Source: Pigmentiphaga daeguensis (GTDB lineage: Bacteria; Pseudomonadota; Gammaproteobacteria; Burkholderiales; Burkholderiaceae_B). From it: a stretch of DNA of 64,000 nt. Location of the stretch: the NCBI RefSeq assembly GCF_039523035.1, contig NZ_BAAAEN010000002.1, positions 310,001 to 374,000 of the forward strand, read 5' to 3'. Positions 56,001 through 62,156 of the stretch are shown here, piece after piece. The translations under genes and the position numbers were made by a program. Within the stretch, counting starts at the first letter, position 1, and every line of letters begins with the position of its first letter. Below the pieces are notes generated by a model that had not been told where the DNA came from, ran no database searches, and saw only the letters and a list, made by a program, of their open reading frames with translations.

Positions 56001-57569
56001 GTGTCGGCGGGAATGGGCGAGGGCGCTTACTGGGATGCCTTTGCCAGGCGTTATCTGGACCCGTCCAACCAGGCCGATCCGGGCCGGCCCTTCGCTGACC
56101 AGCCAGGCAAGGCCTTGATCGTCTACAGCGGCAAGCTCACGCTGGCGCAATGGCTGCAAAGCGAGTTCGGCTACACCGGCGACGAGGCCGGCGCGCAAGA
56201 CTTCCTGGCGCAGCAGCAGGCGCAGCTGGATGAGGCGCGCGCCGCCGCGCTGGCCCAGGGCCGCACCGCCAGCAACCGTTCGCTGGCGCGCGAGTTCCAG
56301 CAGCAAAGCCAGCTGCATCTGGTGAACTGGCTGAGCGACCGCTTCGGCGGCGCCAATGGCCTGGGCCAGCATTTCGATGCCGCGACTACAGACGCGCGCG
56401 CCTTCTTCGATGCACTGCCGCCGGAGCAGCGGCACGCCTACTTGCGCAATGTCTATTATGCCGAGTTGCGCGAGTCCGGCCGCGAGTACAACGATGCCGA
56501 CGGCAAGCGCTTCGGCAGCTACCTGCGCGGCCGTGAAGCCATCGCGACCTTGTTTCCCGAGCAGGACGCGCAGGGCAGGGCACTGACGTACGAAGGCGAC
56601 CTGACCATGTTCAGCAGCGCGCTCTACTACAACGCCGACCATGTAAACAACCCCGTCGGCCAGGCGCGTCCGACGCCGGGCACGACCTACATCACCAAGG
56701 CGCAGTGGGAGGCGCTGGGCAGCCCCGGCTACAACGTGTCGTTCTACGACGTGCTCGATGCCGGCATCCATACCAACTTCGGCGGCGACATCAGCATCTT
56801 GGCGCCGGGGGGGCGCATGCTGGTCGGCATCGACGGCGGCTTCAACCCGGGCCCGGGCTCGGGCGTGATGACGCAGGGAGAGGGCGACATCAATATTTAC
56901 GCTCTCGGCAGCATCCTGATGGGGCAGAGCCGCGTCTTCACCACCTTCGGCGGCAATATTCTGGGTTGGTCGGCCGCTGGCGACATCAATGCCGGCAGGG
57001 GCTCCAAGACGACAGTGGTCTATACGCCCTCGCGGCGCACGTACGACAGCGTCGGCAACGTCACCTTGTCGCCGCAGGCGCCGAGCACGGGCGCCGGCAT
57101 CGCCACGCTGAACCCGATCCCGGAGGTGCCTCCCGGCGACATCGACCTGATCGCGCCCTTGGGAACGATCGACGCGGGCGAAGCGGGGATCCGGGTGTCG
57201 GGCAACGTGAACCTGGCGGCGCTGCGCGTGGTGAACGCGGAGAACATCCAGGTGCAGGGCAAGGCGGTGGGGATTCCGGTCGTGGCGGCGGTGAACGTGG
57301 CGGCGCTGAGCAATGCGAGCGCGGCGGCCTCGCAGGCGGCGACGGCGGCGCAGGACGTAATGCAGCGCGAGCGGGCGGCGTCGCGCCAGGCCTTGCCGTC
57401 GGTCTTTACCGTGCGGGTGCTGGGTTTCGGCAACGAGACCGCGCCTGCTTCGCAGGAACCGGTGGCGCCGCGTGCCGTGGAACCTTCGGCTTATCGGCCG
57501 GAGGGGTTGGTGAAGGTGGTGGATGCGTCGGCGCTGACGGCGCGGGAGCGGGCGCGGCTGGGGTTGTAA
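44025..57569 (+). CDS. Giant two-partner-secretion exoprotein (filamentous haemagglutinin family, DUF3739)
   Basis: 4514 residues from ATG 44025 (an ATG ten codons upstream is less likely). An extended signal region (basic RSARRTAWRRTPTAAAIAALALAGAFTEPAHAQQ split by an Ala-rich core) is followed by the TPS secretion domain at about 120-270, with ILNWETFNVGHNTTVAFDQQ and VNRNGIVFSGSSQVNVRNLA. Most of the chain is a repetitive Gly/Asp/Val-rich beta-helix. At about 2995-3125 there is an LPAGT-rich stretch, and at about 4030-4200 an apparently helical, Gln/Arg-rich insertion. The C-terminus (about 4370-4480, NLAALRVVNAENIQVQGKAVG) fits DUF3739. Only a few cysteines. Likely exported by the TpsB encoded downstream; closest concept is P. 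aeruginosa PdtA. Confidence 0.93.
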   Translation: MSVPVQPVALPRVAFPIRSARRTAWRRTPTAAAIAALALAGAFTEPAHAQQAFSPAWFAAKGAAQGTATATGRLPNGLPASSLTAPEQQSAAARQKLQTSINNLNLAAQAIAAQQALQKAAREAALASGSVPDGLGEGGLKVDTNSLTAGWLNARDPVQTAAGGQTRVTIEQTADKAILNWETFNVGHNTTVAFDQQANWSVLNRVNDPQARPSQIQGRIEAPGTVMIVNRNGIVFSGSSQVNVRNLAAAAAGMTDSQFKKGLYSEAQGSGHIPTFANDLQTTASGNSYGAATGQVVVERGARIATHVPQTVTEGGGYVLLLGGEVHNAGQITTDGGQTVMAAGDAFVIKKGMGTDANQSSTTRGNVVGTQHLDGGASGLASNTGLIQASTGDITLAGHDVRQGGVAVATTSVHSRGTIHLTASGGDTAQVGLEEGGVTAIVLDASASTALDVQRETLVQDSDKAGDGIAHRRDQSLVQIASSGDVRFEGDSLTLATSGQVYVDASGTSEVKDGAAIDVSGYVGVRIAMEANNVLVNVQGFEQRDTSVNRDGDKLRNSDIWLDRRDLVLVPAGTNGYETDRWYTAGGLLEVGGYLGITGHGIGEWSAQGGTVQFSGGNLLTRQGSLINLSGGALDVQTGYVAQTWLKGSDGNLYNASTAPGDLLYAGLYRGFETDASRWGDTAKESFYNPIIAPLRRLENGYTVGRDGGRLVVATAAATLQGDVETSTYQGERQQRPREAGLDGYRQAQTAAARNGELVIGTWTPVYDADSGDLRHSPGAVVDSVKIGGTGGDIALEAAWLNALELGGLRVYAKGGIEVDASVAVAPGGEIALHATQVDVDADLTARGGAIVLGNMVDRHVSASTGWQRLPLVTAVPAGYVAGVSIGDGVTLDARGLWSNLLQDGVGIDSLPFVNGGRIDVRSSGDVRVGAGALLDVSSGAALMADDSLRGGKGGDIALVADAYSAAAGAKGRLVLEGELRGHGVKGGGTLTLQTGNAVVVGGQVAGSDGVLKAGETSLVDLITSEAFTVAEGAVLPVDYHYVRTHANPGEAIGGAPQIVAGNPASWVTLGAAWTLPKAANQNVSYGVTLSNGQYLTVDGYSWSTPPTLPAGTVITSVVSPMNFPINYVVDAAILPNGIPIAPTPGVIKAGTVAASEVTYAAGTVIRAGSSLPQAVAVGALLHLEAARFRQGFSRYEVTGGDGLAVAEGADLRATMPVLHADLSAARGVATGADPQEALERRLAPLFAEDAGKGRMTQRGGADLVLTAGNARSMVEGGERPTLAIGEGARIEVDPGRSIVLKGNGQINIDGGLRAAGGRIGVYGLGFGTEDVGNLKGHDGSVWIGSKAVLDVAGLARTAVDAQGRRYGVVLDGGRIEIGGKYQAYATQADAIDNFIVIRPGARLDASGAAAKLDLPGLGETLLASGGGVIHLASFNGLYLDGDMQAAAGGAGAAGGTLSLALEAPAYRDAGNPADRVLVHRELQLVKEQAPESLAAGLRPGQADPGLVYGHGRLGADRVEAGGFGNLSMLVNGVLSLDDGVDLALGQSLHLASRAIVLAEGAPVGANVDLAAPYVRLAGTSRPGKDKYTIPFLNDPSSYQGGMVALQDDTRLRVEAGVLDVINGVRFGAYGYSVQSGKALVARHGFEQVELRSQDDLRFLKHTVGDRTSLTTEGDLLLAGSQIYPATGSVVDVIAGRKGIFDQWGTYQITYDPERSLRIERSGDGAAPPVPYSAFGTLRLRSANIDQGGVVRAPLGMLDLGVAVGNYQEPGRIVLRPGSVTSVSAAGLVMPYGGTVDGLSYNYAGAEAWFSGLGGGLGNVQLTADSIEVQDGARIDLSGGGELKGAGFLTGRGGSTDARLHPLVQMASDGFVLPGLSTNPVYAIVPGAQPAVAPIAAEKGAGDPMIGRQITVGDGVPGLAAGTYTLLPSTYALLPGAFRVELNGLASSQAAFGSGTAMRNGSYATAARLGIANTGIADAQTTQAVLTPADTLRSYAQYNETSYAQFGLDWAARDGAPRPQLERDARQLGLSPGSRLDIAAGTTDFTPAAGGRGGTVVLNGSRIEILADGAAPTEGFDGTSVYASTLNGLGAAGISIGGSPVSTFAVQNDSGSSTQNAWQVGLGNGRTGELVLRQGAVLEAASVFLAVNDKNQGLTIEQGAGINTLGRGKAPWDANDGYVLMPGQTGVLAVTNGWLDVTSPTADDASGVLGAGYLHVGACAAGASCVGETVLYSEGTITAATNKSFELGESVRYGTRNLVLAMGGINVGSAEALAQAGAAGILPSGLTLNQGVLDRLLRGDTRTGAPALENLVLTAGDSVNFYGNVNLSTIDPVTGKSALERLVLGTPAIYGHGGAGDVARIETGTLAWNGATTPAGNVIAGGAGTGSGKLVIDADVIEFGYGPRSQPDTVGTHERLALGFASVDLNAAERITANHKGALAVYQSRGAWDDTAKAWTYSGGDLNLNTPLLTGRAGSVNRIKAGGAIAVSAPAGSAAPLSDNASLADALGAELALDAGSRLVLDTAVLLPSGKLTLSAQDDVMLADGAQLDLAGRKIDFFDVDKYSWGGDVTLSSRQGSVVQQAGSTIDLAAKNNRAGKLTVLALEGTADLAGAVLGGSAGHYDAGGTRVPFAAGHIDVRAQHIADFAGLNERLTQGEVFGGRSFQLKQGDLVIGDELKAREINVSVDNGSLTVTGRVDASGEQAGSIRLAANGGVTLAGSAMLDASASVLRKDSYGQAIDAPNRAVIEIDSGSGRLVLADGVRMDLGVAGASVNYGTVALNAPRLGGARGNDVDIEASGAIVIAGAKSVAVNAFHTYDDAAAGTETTVDGRSYQTIDQAYLDGKHADSLAFIDNALANSALMNGKLAGLRAHAGAFRLRPGVEIVSNAAVNPDGNLHVDGDIDLSGHRYASVNPRTQKTSAHGSGEAGALVLRAQGDLAIFGSITDGFDTSKLGVTADDNGWVLPAGRMPFGGDLVIPHGGMATLDAGTRFAGGRTLNYDLPVSSLTLPAGTLLSAAMPLAQSLTLPAGTVLGAAVLDGQGNVVHAAGTVLQAPVTLDAGMQLAAGFRLPAQAQIGATTWPKGVVLPVAMKLARPLALAKGAIVPSETDVVLPGGVEMVDLRPKGADGTQGRTLALAPMLEAGSQSWDIRLVAGADTTAADARLTLPDSMARLRLSDTHFGMGHVLTPIPGTGTPATYGAATSPEAEAFFADLAAWYGIVLTPGQAITPSDVQNLKDNWIISESVTELNDWGYGEVVHVVDAGTPPDLEFVPKLARQQLFSALRTGTGDLDLVSGGDVEMTSLYGVYTAGTSSAPPGSGYNQARGRLTDGTVLRPEGAIFEALVDGGAESLYAAWYPEQGGNVLLRAGGDLKGDLVGNNENRSDVDAYTFYNTRQQIATAAVGNWLWRQGTGSVEAGTDAVPTAWWINFGTYVAGGATGQTDPYGTRLFGNAPFLVGFTGIGTLGGGNLVVEAGGDAGMIDARGLQATWNETRHTPRSQGLHLAVASTGRITPSGELVQTGGGDLSLRLGGTLNPNPELRVNEHDLNSTFVNLRGATMIDAGAMGGVKLGYGGRDQMDSRRGDVYAAGGGQATGGPILVLGDSAVRIETRGDLVLGGTADPGRTLLLNATPFTYQGADYAGNGWTWFSLWTPATAIDLFSAGGNLTPVTTWDERDINENVRGGGKGRNQSANGDGSFYPSVLRAAAANGSLYYGASASSARHFSTGIMRYAHGTVLAPSPVGAQFVNAIGKSELQLLAQESIHGAGYVFSTSTADPSGMASPFRPGFVGMLAQTGGGQYGTDPLLVHNASAEAALYNDWLGGQTLGRMNTAALFTFGGTATVAGAAVGREPARYYAVQGDIVGLRVGQEVLLGYPAGSAGSRYEASGPVAIRAGRDIADSGTPLGQKDPTAGRLDSTASTRGNLIAHAYADEISVVQAGRDLRSSSFYILGPGLLDVSAGRHVYLGNKGEIKSLGPLGGVEASGGRSGGASISVSAGMGEGAYWDAFARRYLDPSNQADPGRPFADQPGKALIVYSGKLTLAQWLQSEFGYTGDEAGAQDFLAQQQAQLDEARAAALAQGRTASNRSLAREFQQQSQLHLVNWLSDRFGGANGLGQHFDAATTDARAFFDALPPEQRHAYLRNVYYAELRESGREYNDADGKRFGSYLRGREAIATLFPEQDAQGRALTYEGDLTMFSSALYYNADHVNNPVGQARPTPGTTYITKAQWEALGSPGYNVSFYDVLDAGIHTNFGGDISILAPGGRMLVGIDGGFNPGPGSGVMTQGEGDINIYALGSILMGQSRVFTTFGGNILGWSAAGDINAGRGSKTTVVYTPSRRTYDSVGNVTLSPQAPSTGAGIATLNPIPEVPPGDIDLIAPLGTIDAGEAGIRVSGNVNLAALRVVNAENIQVQGKAVGIPVVAAVNVAALSNASAAASQAATAAQDVMQRERAASRQALPSVFTVRVLGFGNETAPASQEPVAPRAVEPSAYRPEGLVKVVDASALTARERARLGL

Positions 57570-57588
57570 GCGAGACCGCCGTGTCCGG

Positions 57589-57631
57589 GCGGCGCGCGGG
57601 TCGGGTTTTCCGGACCGCGCGCCGCTTTTTT
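57589..57631 (+). terminator. Rho-independent terminator after tpsA
   Basis: Stem GCGGCGCGCGGGTC / GACCGCGCGCCGC (one bulged G) with a 10-nt loop and six T residues, 19 nt after the tpsA stop. Confidence 0.85.
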
Positions 57632-57632
57632 A

Positions 57633-57998
57633 TCAGGGCGCGCCGAAGATCGGGCTGCCGTATTGCGGGGTGGGTGGCCGTTGCGGATAGACCGAGGTGC
57701 CGAAGGTGTTGCCCATCCGGTTGGCCATGGCCGCGCGGTTGAACAGGCCTAGTTGGTTGGAAGAGCGTTGGACGATGGCTTCGGACGCGAGTTCGGGGCC
57801 GCCCTCCATCTTTCCCGGCGCGGGCTTGGGCTGCAGCTTCTGCGTCAGGCATCCATAGGAAGGCGCGCGCTGGCCGTTGACTTCGACATCGAAGCACGAC
57901 GGTTCGGCGGTGTCGGGAGCGGCCGAGGCGGCGGCGCCCGACACGAGGGCGCAGGCGAGGGTGGCGAGGGACAGGATCAGGGGGCGGTTCAGGTTCAT
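57633..57998 (-). CDS. Small secreted protein encoded opposite the tps genes
   Basis: 121 residues on the opposite strand, between tpsA and tpsB. A clear signal peptide (MNLNRPLILSLATLACALVSGAAASA) and AGGAGAACGCC before ATG 57998 make it a convincing gene. The mature part has two Cys (CFDVEVNGQRAPSYGC), which could form a disulphide, then a Pro/Gly/Asn-rich tail ending YGSPIFGAP. No named family recognised. A PHO-box-like repeat lies 97-114 nt upstream in its orientation, so it may be co-regulated with the cluster. Confidence 0.78.
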   Translation of the reverse strand: MNLNRPLILSLATLACALVSGAAASAAPDTAEPSCFDVEVNGQRAPSYGCLTQKLQPKPAPGKMEGGPELASEAIVQRSSNQLGLFNRAAMANRMGNTFGTSVYPQRPPTPQYGSPIFGAP

Positions 57999-58094
57999 GG
58001 CGTTCTCCTGGTAGCCAGCGTAGCACCCAGCATCGATTCCCTCTACCTCGCCACGGCGCCATTCGCGGGAGATCGCCGGCCGCCGATTTTCTTC

Positions 58095-58112
58095 ATGAAC
58101 TTTTCATGACAA
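58095..58112 (-). promoter_or_regulatory. Candidate PHO box in the small-protein/tpsB intergenic region
   Basis: On the minus strand TTGTCAT-GAAA-AGTTCAT, two 7-mers with 4-nt spacing (10 of 14 half-site bases). On the plus strand the same bases form a TTCATGA direct repeat with 11-nt period. It sits between divergent starts and is oriented toward the small secreted protein gene. Confidence 0.4.
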
Positions 58113-58234
58113 ACGACAGTCCGGGGCCGCCCCGTCCGTCTAAGCAAAAGAACGACCCGGACCCCGTGCCGCTTCCGGCATGACGCCGGGAGGGGATGCC
58201 GCGAAGGCTACTACTTGAGAAACGAATTCGACAC

Positions 58235-59866
58235 ATGCATGAGCTGAGAAAGAACGGACCGTCGGCGGCATGGCGGGCCCTTTGCGTGGTGGCTCTCTCG
58301 CTGGGCACGCCTGCCCTGGCGCCGGCCCAGGAGCAGGGCGCGGCGCCGTCGGCCGACACGCCCAGCGGGGCTGAGCGCCGCGTGGACATCAACGAGTACA
58401 TCGTGCGTGGCAACACGGTGCTGGACGTACGATCCATCGAGAAGGCGGTGACGCCTTTCCTCGGGCCGGGCCGTACGCTCAAGGACATGGAAGGCGCGCG
58501 CGACGCGCTGTTGTCCGCCTACCAGTCCAAGGGCTACCAATCCGTCTATGTCGACCTGCCGGAGCAGCAGGTCGTGGCCGGCATCGTCTATCTGCAGGTT
58601 TCCGAGACCAAGGTGGGGCGCGTCCGCGTCGTGGGCGCCGAGTATTCGTCGCCGCTCGAGGTGCGGGACCAGGTGCCGGCGCTGGCCGAAGGCCAGGTCC
58701 CCGATTTCAACAAGGCGCAAGCCCAGTTGACCGAATTGAACCGGGCCGGCCGCCGGCAGGTGATGCCCCTGGTCCGGCAGGGCAAGCTGCCCGGGACGAT
58801 GGACGTGGACCTGAAGGTGGAGGACAACAGCCCGTGGCGCGCCAGCGCGGGCCTGAACAACGACCGCAGCCCGGACACCAAGTCGCTGCGGGCCACGGCC
58901 TCCATCGGGCACGACAATTTGTGGCAGATGGGGCACAGCGCGTCGCTCAGCTTCTTCGGCGCGCCGCAGGACCTGGACCAGACCAAGGTGTGGTCCGGTT
59001 CGTACGTCGCGCCGCTGCGCGATACGAACTGGAGCCTCGAGGCGTCGGGCTACGTCTCGGACAGCAACGTCTCGACCGTGGGCGGTACCTCGGTGCTGGG
59101 CAAGGGCCATGCCATCGGCCTGAAGGCCACCTACACCGTTCCCAACGCGGGCGAGTGGTGGCACGCCTTCAGCGCGGGCATCGACTTCAAGAGCAATAAG
59201 GAACAATTGCGCCTGGGCGCCACCGGCGACGAGGTCCCGCTCAAGTACGCGCCGGTCACGCTGTCGTATTCGGGGTTCCGCCAGACCGAGCGTGGCCAGT
59301 ACGCGCTGGGCATGTCGTTCGTGACCGGCACCCGCAGCCTGTTCGGCTACGGCAGCAATTGGCAGGAATTCAACTACAAGCGCTACAAGGCCAAGCCTGG
59401 CTTCATGGTGCTGAAGGCCGACGTCAACGCGACCTACAACTTCGCCGGCGAATCCCAGCTGGGATTCAGGCTGGCCGGACAGATGACCGATTCGCCGCTG
59501 GTGTCGGGCGAGCAGATCGCCGCCGGCGGCATGAACTCCGTGCGCGGCTACATGTCGGCCGAATCCACCGGCGATTACGGCCTGGTCGGTTCGGTCGAGT
59601 GGCGCACCAAACCCCTGCAGTGGGCCGGAGCCTGGGTCGAGAACTGGCGCGCGTACGCGTTCATGGATGCCGCCCAGCTTCGCCTGCAGGACCCGCTGCC
59701 GGAGCAGCAGTCGCGCTTCACGCTGGCCTCGGTGGGGATCGGAACCAGTTTCCGCATCGGCCAGCGCGTGTCCGGCCGGCTGGATTTCGGCTATCCGCTC
59801 AGGGACGGCCCCCGCACGGAAAAGCACGATCCGCGCGTGACCTTCAGCATCAACGCCAGTTATTGA
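58235..59866 (+). CDS. Two-partner-secretion outer-membrane transporter TpsB (ShlB/FhaC/HecB family)
   Basis: 543 residues from ATG 58235 (MHELRKNG); the frame is open 13 codons upstream without a better site. Signal peptide ends near LAPAQEQ. Two POTRA domains follow (about 50-125, INEYIVRGNTVLDVRSIEKAV; and about 126-200, VGRVRVVGAEYSS). The 16-strand barrel has the conserved lid-loop motif NSVRGYMSAESTGD. The chain ends in FSINASY with the terminal aromatic residue expected of an outer-membrane protein. It should export the TpsA encoded upstream; close to PdtB in concept. The ExbB fusion gene starts 55 nt downstream. Confidence 0.93.
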   Translation: MHELRKNGPSAAWRALCVVALSLGTPALAPAQEQGAAPSADTPSGAERRVDINEYIVRGNTVLDVRSIEKAVTPFLGPGRTLKDMEGARDALLSAYQSKGYQSVYVDLPEQQVVAGIVYLQVSETKVGRVRVVGAEYSSPLEVRDQVPALAEGQVPDFNKAQAQLTELNRAGRRQVMPLVRQGKLPGTMDVDLKVEDNSPWRASAGLNNDRSPDTKSLRATASIGHDNLWQMGHSASLSFFGAPQDLDQTKVWSGSYVAPLRDTNWSLEASGYVSDSNVSTVGGTSVLGKGHAIGLKATYTVPNAGEWWHAFSAGIDFKSNKEQLRLGATGDEVPLKYAPVTLSYSGFRQTERGQYALGMSFVTGTRSLFGYGSNWQEFNYKRYKAKPGFMVLKADVNATYNFAGESQLGFRLAGQMTDSPLVSGEQIAAGGMNSVRGYMSAESTGDYGLVGSVEWRTKPLQWAGAWVENWRAYAFMDAAQLRLQDPLPEQQSRFTLASVGIGTSFRIGQRVSGRLDFGYPLRDGPRTEKHDPRVTFSINASY

Positions 59867-59921
59867 TCATCGCCACTCGCTTCCATTCATGTCTTTCAGA
59901 AAAGATCCCGGAGAGTTTTCC

Positions 59922-61721
59922 ATGCGACGCATTCTGCTTCTCGCGCTCACGATGCTGAGCGCGGTCCTGCCCGGCCTGGCGCAGGCCTGGTGGCAGCCCG
60001 ACTGGGCCTACCGCAAGCCCATCACCATCGACGCCACGCCGCAGGGCGCCGCCCTGGGCGGCGAGGCCGGCCGCACCCCCGTGCTGGTCCGCCTGCATAC
60101 CGGCAACTTCAGTTTCGAGGGCGTGGGCGAGAACGGCGCCGACCTGCGCTTCGTCGCGGGCGACGACAAGACCGTGCTCAACCACCAGGTCGAGCAATTC
60201 GATCCCTTGCTGGGTATCGCGCTGATCTGGGTCGACGTACCCAACGTCTCGGCCGGCGCCGCGCAGCAGCTGTGGATGTACTACGGCAATCCGAAGGCGC
60301 CGGCCTCGGCCAATGGCCAGCTGACTTTCGATCCGGACTACACGCTGGTCTACCACTTCGCCGAGGCCAACGTGCCGGCGCGCGACACCACCGCCTACGG
60401 CAACCATGCGCAGACCGCCGTGGTCAGTGTCGACGGCACCGTCATCGGCAAGGGTGCCCAGCTAGGCGTCGCGCCGCTCATGTTGCCGGCTTCGTCGTCG
60501 CTGTCGCTGCAGGCCGGCGCGCCTTTCACGTTCTCCGCCTGGGTGCGTCCCGACCAGCTCGGCGCCGAGCAGGCTCTTTACGTCCGCCGCGAAGGCGCCA
60601 GCGAATTCATCGTGGGCGTGGATCAGGGGGTGCCGTTCGTACAGGTCAATGGCCGGCGCAGCGCCCCCGGCCAGCCGATCCAGGCAGGCCAGTGGTCGCA
60701 CATCGCGGTCAAGGCCGATGCCGGCAATGTCGTGCTGTTCGTCGCGGGCCGACAGGCCGCGGCTGTCGCCGCCAGCCTACCCGCGTTCAACGCCTCGGCC
60801 GCGGTCGGCGGCGACATCGCCCGCTCCGCGGCGCCCGGCCAGGCGGCTTCCGGCCAGGCGCTGGCGCCGTTCACCGGTGCCATCGATGAACTGCGCCTGT
60901 CCAAGGCTGCCCGTCCCGACGCGCTGATCCTGGCCGACGCGATCTCGCAGGGCGCCGATTCGCGCCTGACGGCGTTCGGCGCCGACGAGCAGCAGGCAGG
61001 CAAGAGCCACTTCGGTTTCATCCTGGCCGCCATGCCGCTGGATGCCTGGGTGGTCGTGGCCATCCTGGGCCTGATGATGCTGGTCTCTTGGGCCATCATG
61101 ATCGGCAAGGGTCGCAGCTATGGCGCCATGTCGCGCGCCAACGGCTCGTTCATGGCTTTCTTCCGCGAGGCGGCCGGCGCGCCGCTCGACAGCCTGGCCA
61201 ACAGCAATCGCGTGCCGGAAGACGTCAAGCAGGATTCGTCGCTGTGGCGCCTGTATGAAGTGGCGATCGAGGAAATGCGTCGCCGCCAGGAACGCGGCTA
61301 CGACATCAACGCCGTGTCGGATGCCACCATCGGCGCCATCCGCGCCGCGATGGACGGCGTGATGGTGCGCGAGAACGAACGCATGTCCAAGCGCATGAAC
61401 TGGCTCTCGACCACCATCGAAGGCGCGCCTTACGTGGGCCTGTTCGGCACGGTGATCGGGATCATGCTGGTGTTCGTGGTCGCGGCCATGGCGGGCGCGG
61501 TCGACATCAACTCCGTCGCGCCGGGCATGGCGGCCGCGCTCTTGTGTACCGCGGCCGGCCTGGGCGTCGCGATCCCCGCGCTGTTCGGCTACAACTGGCT
61601 GGCCTCGCGTTCGGAAGCCATCGGCGCCGACATGGCCGTGTTCGTGGATGAGTTCTCCACGCGCCTGGCCGAAGAGCAGGGCGCGGGCCGCCAGGTCCGC
61701 CCCGCCTTGCAGCGCGCTTGA
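59922..61721 (+). CDS. DUF2341/LamG-ExbB fusion (MotA/TolQ/ExbB proton channel)
   Basis: 599 residues from ATG 59922, preceded by GGAGAG. Signal peptide MRRILLLALTMLSAVLPGLAQA is followed by an exported region: DUF2341 (about 35-130, WAYRKPITID; LWMYYGNPKAP) and a LamG/concanavalin-like jelly roll (about 155-325, LYVRREGASEFIVGVD; AIDELRLSKAARP). A membrane helix is near 371-392, then an ExbB domain with helices near 500-524 (APYVGLFGTVIGIMLVFVVAA) and 535-560 (AALLCTAAGLGVAIPALFGYNW). It combines a periplasmic carbohydrate- or protein-binding-like module with the proton channel that powers TonB. Confidence 0.92.
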   Translation: MRRILLLALTMLSAVLPGLAQAWWQPDWAYRKPITIDATPQGAALGGEAGRTPVLVRLHTGNFSFEGVGENGADLRFVAGDDKTVLNHQVEQFDPLLGIALIWVDVPNVSAGAAQQLWMYYGNPKAPASANGQLTFDPDYTLVYHFAEANVPARDTTAYGNHAQTAVVSVDGTVIGKGAQLGVAPLMLPASSSLSLQAGAPFTFSAWVRPDQLGAEQALYVRREGASEFIVGVDQGVPFVQVNGRRSAPGQPIQAGQWSHIAVKADAGNVVLFVAGRQAAAVAASLPAFNASAAVGGDIARSAAPGQAASGQALAPFTGAIDELRLSKAARPDALILADAISQGADSRLTAFGADEQQAGKSHFGFILAAMPLDAWVVVAILGLMMLVSWAIMIGKGRSYGAMSRANGSFMAFFREAAGAPLDSLANSNRVPEDVKQDSSLWRLYEVAIEEMRRRQERGYDINAVSDATIGAIRAAMDGVMVRENERMSKRMNWLSTTIEGAPYVGLFGTVIGIMLVFVVAAMAGAVDINSVAPGMAAALLCTAAGLGVAIPALFGYNWLASRSEAIGADMAVFVDEFSTRLAEEQGAGRQVRPALQRA

Positions 61722-61735
61722 CGGAGCGGGCGACC

Positions 61736-62146
61736 ATGGCAACCGCAGTCAAGTTCGGCACCAAGAAGCGTGCCAACGGCATCAACATCACGCCCTTCGT
61801 CGACGTGCTGCTGGTGGTGCTGGTCATCTTCATCCTGACCAGCAACGCCAGCATCCCGGGCATCCGCGTGGACCTGCCCAAGGCGAGCGCCTCGGTCCCG
61901 CTGGAAAAGCCCAAGACCAAGGCCATCACCATCGACAACGCCGGCCAGGTGTTCCTGGATGCCTATCCGGTCACGCTGCCCGAACTGGAAGAGCGGTTGC
62001 GCACGGAGAAGGCGCTGTCGCCCGACTTCCCGGTGATCGTCCGCGGCGATGCCTCGGTCCAGTACGCGAAGGTGGTCGAAGTGCTCGACCTGCTGCGCCG
62101 GATCGAGCTCAACCAGGTCGGCCTGGTGACGGGCAAGCCGGCCTGA
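61736..62146 (+). CDS. exbD: Biopolymer transport protein ExbD
   Basis: 136 residues from ATG 61736, preceded by GGAG; a TTG six codons upstream is in frame. One membrane helix (about 22-40, VDVLLVVLVIFILTS) carries the essential Asp at 23 in the NITPFVDVLLVVLVIF motif, and a periplasmic domain follows. It forms the proton-driven motor with the ExbB fusion encoded 14 nt upstream and the TonB encoded 10 nt downstream. Confidence 0.94.
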   Translation: MATAVKFGTKKRANGINITPFVDVLLVVLVIFILTSNASIPGIRVDLPKASASVPLEKPKTKAITIDNAGQVFLDAYPVTLPELEERLRTEKALSPDFPVIVRGDASVQYAKVVEVLDLLRRIELNQVGLVTGKPA

Positions 62147-62156
62147 GGAGAGCAAT

